A stretch of 32,460 bases of DNA from an uncultured Clostridia bacterium (GTDB taxonomy: Bacteria > Bacillota > Clostridia > Oscillospirales > Acutalibacteraceae): positions 1-32,460 of the forward strand of contig CAUBKG010000020.1 of the NCBI GenBank assembly GCA_958436475.1, written 5' to 3'. Each line of letters starts with the position of its first letter. Position 1 is the stretch's first letter. Both the position numbers and the translations under genes were made by a program. Below the pieces are notes generated by a model, which did not search any database, had not been told where the DNA came from, and saw only the letters and a list, made by a program, of their open reading frames with translations. Of the stretch, positions 23,055-31,300 are shown piece after piece.

Positions 23055-23812
23055 TTATCGATCTCGGCCTTTTCCTCCCGCAGGGACAGGGCGATTTTGA
23101 CCATCTCATCTTTGCCCATCACATCGTCGGACACGACATAAGCGTATGACCCATCATTCCAAATTAAGGTGTTGCCCGCGGAGTATTCGGATTTTGACGT
23201 GTGCGTGATATATACCGCATTATACCCATCCATGTCAAAAAACTCCGCCGTGGTGTGCTTTGCGCTCGGGACGGTGACCGACCACCCGATTAGAGATATG
23301 GGGTATTGACTGTATGACAAGATGTATTTGCCGTGTGTCCACCCGCGGGTTACCCTGTGCTGATTGATCTTGCTAATATCCTCCTCGATTTGGAAGCCCT
23401 CGGGGATATACTGGGGAGCATATACTGTCTCGATTAACGGCGGGAGTGTCCGGCTTTTATCGTTTTCCGGGCGCGTAAACGTGAGCTCCGATTGCTCCAT
23501 GTCATTATACTCACTGGATATCGACATATCAAACGACCGGCCCCGGCGGGGGTACGGCCACTGATATGCTATGCACACACTGACGGCGATGCAAGCAAGC
23601 AGGATAATAGCGGCAACCAGGATGACCAGACGGCGCTTGGATCGTCGGCGAGATACCACCTGTTTTACGTTTTGTAGCCGCCTGTTTATAGATTCCTCAA
23701 TTTCTGGGGGCAGGGGGGAGCCAAAATCACTATACTGATCTAACATCCTTCGGCGATACTCAGCAAAGGCCTCTTTTAATATCTCTGTGTTGTGATCGTA
23801 TGTATTACGCAT
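23051..23812 (-). CDS. DUF4367-type membrane anti-sigma factor
   Basis: This 253-residue protein has an N-terminal cytoplasmic part (1-60), rich in Arg/Glu, one membrane segment at about 62-83, and an external domain of about 165 residues. The latter has the DUF4367 pattern: YAPQYIPEGF, then a YILSYSQYP strand and ending NTLIWNDGSYAYVVSDDVMGKDEMVKIALSL. These proteins sit next to ECF sigma factor genes and hold the sigma factor at the membrane. The ATG overlaps the sigma stop by 8 bases with GGAGGGGGAG in front, which indicates coupled expression. Which signal it senses cannot be read from the sequence. Confidence 0.8.
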   Translation of the reverse strand: MRNTYDHNTEILKEAFAEYRRRMLDQYSDFGSPLPPEIEESINRRLQNVKQVVSRRRSKRRLVILVAAIILLACIAVSVCIAYQWPYPRRGRSFDMSISSEYNDMEQSELTFTRPENDKSRTLPPLIETVYAPQYIPEGFQIEEDISKINQHRVTRGWTHGKYILSYSQYPISLIGWSVTVPSAKHTTAEFFDMDGYNAVYITHTSKSEYSAGNTLIWNDGSYAYVVSDDVMGKDEMVKIALSLREEKAEIDN

Positions 23813-24347
23813 GTTTTAAATCTCCCCCCTCCATCTGGCGAAAGAGATACTTGCGGCCATTACTCACACGTTTACGCGCTGTTGCTGCGGTAATCCCCAA
23901 TGCATGGGCTATCTCGCTGTATGACAGTCCAAGATCGTAGTACATCAACATAGGATGTGCGTACTTTTCCGGCAATCCACATATTGTATCAACCAAACGG
24001 TATATGTCGTCGTGTTCAAGGGCGATTTCTTCCGGGCTGGTTGATTGATCTGACAGATAATCCGCAATATCATCTATACAAACGGTCTGGCCACTTTTTT
24101 GGGATATTTTTGCGCACACATGCTTAGTAACAACAATGCTATATGCTCTGATACGATCGTTCGTTGGAATTTGCTCATTGCTTTTTAGCAATTTAAAAAA
24201 TGTTTCCTGCACAGCGTCTTCGGCATCGTGTGTATTGTGTAAGATACTGTATGCGATACGGTACAACACAGGCTTGTAGTCACAAAAGACATTTTCGATT
24301 TTTGTTTTTGCGTCAGCATCAATAACAAAATAAATTACATAAATCAA
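23805..24347 (-). CDS. ECF-type RNA polymerase sigma factor
   Basis: This 180-residue protein has region 2 at about residues 24-57 (YRIAYSILHNTHDAEDAVQETFFKLL) and region 4 with a helix-turn-helix at about 118-168 (GLPEKYAHPMLMYY, then LSYSEIAHALGITAATARKRVSNGRKYL). This is the standard two-domain ECF layout with no region 1 or 3. It starts at TTG with GGAGGAG 7 bases upstream on the minus strand. It forms an operon with the anti-sigma gene. ECF factors often activate their own promoter and surface-protein genes; the adjacent giant YD protein gene is a possible target, but there is no direct evidence. Confidence 0.9.
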   Translation of the reverse strand: MIYVIYFVIDADAKTKIENVFCDYKPVLYRIAYSILHNTHDAEDAVQETFFKLLKSNEQIPTNDRIRAYSIVVTKHVCAKISQKSGQTVCIDDIADYLSDQSTSPEEIALEHDDIYRLVDTICGLPEKYAHPMLMYYDLGLSYSEIAHALGITAATARKRVSNGRKYLFRQMEGGDLKHA

Positions 24348-24367
24348 TACTTATCTCCTCCATATTT

Positions 24368-24396
24368 ATTGTATTTGAGGAGAACGGAACAGACAA
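24368..24396 (-). promoter_or_regulatory. Candidate sigma-A promoter for the ECF operon
   Basis: On the minus strand TTGTCT (24396-24391) and TACAAT (24373-24368) are separated by exactly 17 bases. The -10 is good, the -35 is weak. The predicted start falls near 24361, so the ribosome site would be almost at the 5' end of the message; this lowers confidence. An ECF-type promoter could lie in the same stretch. Confidence 0.45.
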
Positions 24397-24520
24397 TTGC
24401 TAAAAATTTGGAAAGATTACTTCCTGCACTGCATAAATTCAGAAAATGCCGAAGAAATGAACACAACTCGGTTAACTCGATTGGTCGTTAGTATTGCATA
24501 TTGCACGCCCCCGCAACCAC

Positions 24521-24560
24521 GTCGTCGCGGACTTTGTACGTTCGCGACGACTTTTCTTTT
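24521..24560 (+). terminator. Intrinsic terminator 1 in the gap
   Basis: GTCGTCGCGGAC at 24521-24532 pairs with GTTCGCGACGAC at 24540-24551 (one G-T pair), 7-base loop, followed by TTTTCTTTT. Confidence 0.8.
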
Positions 24561-24753
24561 GGAAAAGCCATCGGCTCACTCATGTCGTCGCGCCTCCTTT
24601 CCGAAAAAGGTCACGCTGCGCCTTCGCTGCTCGCTCGTAAACGCGCTCACGACGCCTTCGCGGCGTTGCTAGCCTTTGCGGGGATGGAGAGTTCAAACTG
24701 TCCGCTAAAATCCAGAAAATATCTTTGCGATGTCCATGAGATATCATCCTTAC

Positions 24754-24789
24754 TTACGGCTCCGGATGCATCCGGGGCCGTAATTTTTT
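24754..24789 (+). terminator. Intrinsic terminator 2 in the gap
   Basis: TTACGGCTCCGGAT at 24754-24767 pairs with ATCCGGGGCCGTAA at 24770-24783 (one G-T pair), with a minimal loop, followed by six T. It is very stable by eye. Confidence 0.85.
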
Positions 24790-24932
24790 ATGAGAAATTG
24801 CCGGCTCACCTGCATGCCTGCTCACCATCTCGCAAAAGGCGATATGGCGCTGGGCTCCAGCTGCTTTGGGTTCAGCACTGTCCCCTCTAAGCGGTATGAT
24901 TATTTCAAACACAGCAGGCTGGAGCGGCACTC

Positions 24933-24972
24933 AATTCGCGTTCTGAGTTCTTCTCGGAGCGCGAATTTTTTT
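24933..24972 (+). terminator. Intrinsic terminator 3 in the gap
   Basis: AATTCGCGTTC at 24933-24943 pairs with GAGCGCGAATT at 24957-24967 (one G-T pair) around a 13-base loop, followed by a run of T. Confidence 0.75.
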
Positions 24973-25185
24973 CGCCGTCGGCTAAAGTGGGGAGTTTTTT
25001 TGTTTGAAGGCCATGAGAGCAGGGAGAACGGGACCTTACAGCGGCGTGTTGGCGTGCGGTGAAACGGATGGGGAAAAACAGCTTTTCGGATGGGGAATGA
25101 TTGGAAAAACAGAAATTTATCCACACGAATATGTTCATGTTGTATAAAATACTATTCTAATTTGAAATTATTTTAATGGAAAATG

Positions 25186-25214
25186 TTGACGAATATCCGG
25201 CCGAGTGGTATTTT
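25186..25214 (+). promoter_or_regulatory. Candidate promoter for the giant YD protein
   Basis: TTGACG at 25186-25191 is followed after exactly 17 bases by TATTTT (25209-25214). The start would be near 25221, leaving about 100 bases of AT-rich leader before the ATG at 25321. The -10 is only fair. Confidence 0.5.
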
Positions 25215-25320
25215 AATACATATAATACTGGAAAAAGAAGAAAGATATGAATACATAATAATGAATAAGATCATACAACAATGTATTTTATCATTATAAG
25301 GGGAAAAAGGAGAGTAAAAA

Positions 25321-28300
25321 ATGAAACATTTTCTAAAACGAACATTATCGCTGCTGTTAGTCGCGGCATTGACTACGGCTCTGCTGCCCCCTCTTACCGG
25401 GATTGCCGAGGCTCCCGCCCCGCAGGTATGGGAAACAGACGATATCTGGAGCCATACCTTGGTATCGGGCTCGGCAGAGGAATCGCTCCTTCTCCATTCC
25501 GAGGGCGGAGAAGGCGTAAATATCGGGGGAAGCATCCATTCGAACAGTGATTTTCAGTTTGAAGGGAATTCGCTGACAATCTCCGGAACCGCTTCTGCAT
25601 CCGGAGCGGTCAATGCATTCGGAGAATCGGTTTCGATCGGCCAAAGGCTGCAGAATGCGGCGGAACAGCCCTTGCCGGATGTTTATGACGATATCCTTTC
25701 CCGATTCGGGGGCTCAGCGCAGACCTATGATCGGGGAAAAACGTTCCATAACGATAAAATCACCATATCGTCTCCGGTTGTGGGCAGCGATAAAATCGAG
25801 CTCGCGGCGGATACTTCGATGAACGGCAAATTTGGCGCGGTCAGCGCGGAGTTTTTAGCCTCTGTATACGATGACCCGGCGAAATGGGAAAGCATTTTTC
25901 CTGCTTTTGAAGCAGGGGCTTCCGTGGCGGTGGATACCGACGGTAAAAAGGACCTCGTGGAGCTGAATGAGATCAGCAATTTTATTGGCGTCAAGGGAAT
26001 AGAGAATTCTGCTCCGGCATCCTGGAAAAATATCGGCGACCTTCCCAACCACCCATACAGTATGTTCAGCCAAAGCCCATATATAGATGAATACGTTAGA
26101 AGTATTGTTCCGGATATTCAGGCTATGGTGGATCCCAGCGACCCGGGCTCGGTTGGCATTACCGGAGGTCAGAACACCTATCAGCTGATTGGTAATTATC
26201 CGAACCTCGAGTATATTTGTATCAACGGATATGCAGATGTAAACCTCGCGGGAAATTTTCCAAAGCTGAAAGGCGTGTATGTGCAATCAGGATCTATCCT
26301 GCTTGGCACGAAGGATGTGGGATTTTATGCGAACGGCGCAAAAATCGTGGATCAGTATGGATGCATCATGGTCTATGCCGCCAAGGATGTAACGATGGAA
26401 AACTGCATTGTTGCAACTACGGCGAAAATCGCCATCCGCGGTGCGGGAAAAACGGCAGCCCCCAGCAGCTTCCGGGCGGATGGTTCCTTCTTCGCCGCCG
26501 GCAACAACGTGATGATCGGGGATATGAACGATTCCTGCGATGTGCGCCTGAACGAAATCCCCTGTTTCTATTCGCAGTCGGCGCTGTCGATCGTCAACTG
26601 TAGCTTTGATATGCTGCAGGGCGCTTTCGTCACGAGAGACGGCGCCATGGTCATTGCCAGCTCGGATATCGATGTGCTTCGCGGCTTTATCTTTTCCGAA
26701 AACGGAATCCATCCAAACCAGGTCAGCGCGAATGAAAGCGCATATATCCCCGGCGGCGCATTTCCGCAGGATGTTGGCTTTGGAAACGAGAGCTACCAGC
26801 CGATGGGCACGGAGGTAGGCAGCATCCACGCGCTGGAAAACGCTCCGCTGCCCGAAAAATTTACCTTGGTGGAAAGCGCGCCGGAATTCTTAACGAGAAC
26901 TAAGCAGCTGAAGGTGAGCGGCGAGTATGTGGATTATTATAATCTCGGTTACACAGAGCCGCGCGAATGTGAAATCGAGCTGGGTGCGCCGGTGCTTGCC
27001 GAAAAGGATATTTATATCACAACCGATAAGCTCACAAATGCGGAAGAGGCCGGCACGGTGCTGGCTTCGCATACGGGCGACGTTACCATCTGCGCGCAGG
27101 ATATCGACTGGGGCGGCGTGATTTATGCCCCGGGAGGAACGGTTACCATTCAGTGCGACACGGCAAACCTCCGCGGCAGAATTTTTGCAGGCAGCATCGT
27201 GATAAACGGCAAAACAGTCACGGTCACACCGGGAGCAAACGACGCGGCTCTCATGGAGCCCGACCTGCGCATCACGGTGAATGAGCTGGAGGGCGCGGCG
27301 CAGGGAACGCTGTTCCAGTACCGCGAAGAGGAAGATGCTTATGTGCTGAATGCCGCTTCGGCCGCCCTTTCGGGCAGCGCTGCTTCGAAAAGCGACATAA
27401 ACAGCATTTCCTATACGCTTGAAAATGATCTGGAAACCAAAACAGAATCCCTCCCTGCGGGAACGGAATGGACGATTGAGAACCTTGCCTTTGCCCCTGG
27501 CTTCAATATTCTTTCCATTACCGCCTCGGATTCCGCTTCTCACAGCCGGACGAATACATATTATATCTATAATCAATACGACGGAGCCGTTGCACCCTTC
27601 AACGGCCCGGCGGAAGGGGCGGGCCTCAACGGCTCGGATGACGATGTTTTATTTACAGGAGACACAGCTTGGAATACCAATGCTACATATACCGGCAAAA
27701 ACATCACGGTAAACGGCAACCTCACCGTTTCCTCCGATGTGATTCTTCAGGGAAGCCGTCTGAGCGTCACAGGAGATATTACGATTGCCGCCGGCGGTTC
27801 CCTCGCTGCGGCACAGTCGCCCGGCGACAGCTTTATAGAAGCAGGCGGCAATGTAACCGTAACGGGCGGACTGTATCTCGCTGAAAGCAGCGGATTGGTC
27901 GTTTCGCAGGACCTGGCCGTATCCGGAACCGCAAATGTGAAATCGGCGGGAACGGTCAGGGTAAGCGGCAATATGGAAATTATCCAGAACGGCGTGCTGA
28001 ACCTGCTCGGCTCCGAAGAAGCTTCTGTTCAAATGAATGTTACAGGGAACATCACCGCGGCCGGCCGCATTTTTGTGGGCGGAGGGTCGGTTCTGGCCTC
28101 CGGTGGGGATATCCGCATCCAAAAGGCGTCCTCCGGCAGCTATGTTGCTTCCACCGGGCGTATGATCGCCTTTGACGCCGATTCCAAAATTATTTGCGGC
28201 GGTGATTTCTATACACAGTCCACCGGCTATCTGAAAACAGGATACGGAAACGGCGTGCTGGAGTTCCATGGGAATTTCCAGCAGCTCGGCACCACATATT

Positions 28301-31300
28301 TTTATCCCGGCTTTGAAGCGGAGAAGCCCGGAATCGGGAAAATCGTGTTCAAAGGAGAGGAAGAGCAGCACGTCAGCTTTGCCAGAAGAGCATATAATAC
28401 CACGCTCGGCCGCATCGCGGTTGCCAATGACCCTGGCTGCCTGAACATAGATTCCTCTCTTTTCTGGGTCTCCCTGGCGGGCAACGCGACCCTGAAGGCG
28501 GCAACGCTTAACACCATCGGCCTCGATACCAATGGCTATACCGCCACGCTGACCGGCGGCCTCAACCTCACGAGCGGCAATATCGACGGCCGCCTGGAAG
28601 TGGCGGGCCACATGAGCTGCCTGGGGCTTACCAGTGTCAGCGGCCGCATGGAGGCAGGCGGCACGTTGCAGATCCCCGGCTCCCTCCATGTAGAAACGAA
28701 CGGCCGGGTCAATACGCAGAACAACACGCTCATTTCCGGGCGGCTTGCCGCGGGCGGAACGTATTATACCGGCGGCAATCTTATCATGGAAACGACGTAT
28801 GCAAACGGGATCACGGGCACCTCGCACGGCAGTGTGAACCTGTATCAGGATACTTCCAAGATTATCGTGCAGGGCAATTTCCGCACGCAGAGCACCACCT
28901 ATTCCTATTGGGGATATCACAGCGGCACGCTGGAACTTCACGGGAACTTCGCCCAGGTGGGAGAACAGTCTTGCTTTATCCAGCCGGAAGGAACCGATTT
29001 CAAGCTCGTGTTCGCCTCGAAGGGCAACCAAAGCGTATCCTTCGGCCGGTACGATAAAAATGCGGCGCTCGGCAACATCTATAAAACGAGCAATCAGGGA
29101 AGCATCGTGCTGCAGTCGAGGGTCTATTCCTTCATTCCGCAGAGCGACCTGATCTTTAGCGGCAGCACGGAGGTGCTGACAAACGTTCGCATGAACGGCA
29201 TGATCGTCCGGTTCAAGGACCCCGTGCGGTTCAACGGCACGGTAGACCTCGGCGGCGGCGCGCTCGTATGCGATTCGAACGTTACCATGATGGATGCCTG
29301 CCTGAATCCCAACGGCGGCATTTTCCGCACGAACGGGAGCCTCTATCTGAACGGCTCCAGCACCCTCTGCCTCGACCAGCCGGAAAGCGCGGCGGTCGTA
29401 ATGGGCAGCGTGTATCATAATTCCAGAAGCAAAATGGAATTTACCGCAGGCCTCCTGGATATCAAGGGGAATTATGTGCAGAGCACCACCGCGGATGTCA
29501 CATTCGGGGAAAACGCATATATTCAGTTTTCGGGCGACGCGGTGCAGACGGTAACGGTCCCCGCAGGCTCTCGGAACCTCCAGTTCTACTATGTCGGCTT
29601 AAAACGGGATCCGAACGTTTCGGGAAATTACAATTTCCCGTATACGGAAGGCCTCATGAAGGGCTATTATTCCGAATGCATCGATACTGTTTTGCCCACG
29701 AACGAAATACAGGTCCGGAATTTCGGGGTCCCGGGGGTGCATGGGCCCACGGGCAACTACTCCCAGACCTTTGACGATATGACGGTTCAGACCGTGGTCG
29801 GGGAGGTCTCGATTTCGCGCACGTATAATTCCCTGGATACCGGCAGCTCGGTCACGGGCAAGGGCTTTACCTTCGGATACGATATGCGCGTAAAAACCGA
29901 AACGCAGGAGACGAACGTCCATCTGGCAAATAACCAGACGGCTTCCATCCAGAAGGTGTATAAGCTCGTAACGCTTTCGAACGGCCAGCAGTGGAAGTTC
30001 CTCCGCCAGACGGACGGCTCCTATGCCGCGGAAAACTGCCGCGGGGAATTCACGGAGAGCAGCAGCGGGTATGTGCTGAAAACGCCGGACCAGACGAAAT
30101 ATGTTTTTAGCAGTGCGGGGGATATCCAGTATTTTGAAGATAAGCTCGGCAACCGTCTGAACGTCACAGTGGATGCGAACCACCGGATCACTGCTCTGGG
30201 CGATGCCATCGGGACAAGCGTTTCCTTTGCGTATACGGGCGGCTTGCTCACAACGGTAACAGACGAGCGGTCGAACCGCACGGTGAGCTACACATATAAT
30301 GCGGGCGGGTACCTCACAGCCGCCACGAACTTCGGCGGGCGCACCACCAGGTATGGGTACGATGCGAGCGGCAAAATGAGCTGGATCAAGGATAATCTGG
30401 GGCGCACGGTGCAAAGCATTACATATATCACCGACCCGGAAAGCGAAAACCTCGGGAAGGTGCACACGGTGACCGACGAAACAGGGCTCGCGAGCACGTA
30501 TGAATACCATCCGGAGCTCGGCGAGGTGGTGGTCACCGATTCGGGCGGCCGGCAGACGGTGCAGAGGTACGATAACGCGGGCAATGTAACGGAAGTGGAA
30601 AACGCGGAGGGGATGAAAACCACCACCGAGTACCTGTTGACGAACGGGCAGAACCGGTTCGGCGAGGTGCGCGCGAAGAGCGATATGTACGGCAACATCA
30701 CCACATATGAGAGGGATTCCCGCGGCAACGTGATCAAAACAACGTATCCGGACGGGTCCACCGAGCAGAAGACCTATGATGAATACAATAACGTCATCCG
30801 TTCGGTAGACCGTGTGGGTGCGGTCACGTATTATGTATACGATGCGGAAGGGAAGCACCTGCTGAAGGCGGCAAAGCCGCTGGACGGCAGGAGCGTATAC
30901 AGGGAAGAGGCGGATGAATCGAAATTCGCGGTCACTGCATACACGTATTACCCGGACGAAACGAATGGCAGAAAGGGCCTCGTGCACACGGAAACAGGCC
31001 CGCTGGGAGACAGTGAAAATTATACAAAGTATGAATACAATACGCGGGGGAACCTGTCGCGCAAGACCGTGTATACAGATGGAAAAGCAAGCCTGTGGCA
31101 ATATACCTACAACAGCCGGGATAAGGTGAACCGGGAGATTAACCCGGATGGAGTAAACACGGTATATACGTATAACCTCTCAGACCAGCTGACGAAAACG
31201 ACCGTGACGAGCGCGGATGGAACGGAGACGAGCGTGCAGCAGACGGTGTACGACGGAATCGGCCGCGCGGTGAAGGAGATAAGCCCGGTGCAGACGAGCA

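Larger units (their letters stand above)
24348..25320. other. Terminator-rich gap without convincing genes
   Basis: About 970 bases between divergent genes hold no ORF that looks like a protein. Short frames at 24397-24672, 24501-24890, 24790-25062 and 24900-25138 (minus) have odd composition (Arg/Ser/Leu-rich, no domain, no ribosome site) and conflict with the hairpins. Three intrinsic terminators in plus orientation occur at about 24521, 24754 and 24933, so the stretch could encode short RNAs or be a repeated intergenic element or integration hotspot. The last 180 bases are AT-rich and contain the promoter of the YD protein. Confidence 0.55.

Noticed and set aside
24501..24890. Plus frame of 129 residues in the gap
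   Set aside because: It reads through two strong terminator hairpins, has no ribosome site and shows a low-information Ser/Leu/Arg composition, so I treat it as non-coding.
24900..25138. Minus-strand frames of 74 and 77 residues
   Set aside because: They lie over terminator 3, have atypical Phe/Arg/Ser-rich sequences and no start signal.
24348..25320. tRNA, tmRNA or SRP RNA as an attachment target
   Set aside because: I could not find a cloverleaf, CCA end or conserved core in this stretch on either strand by eye.
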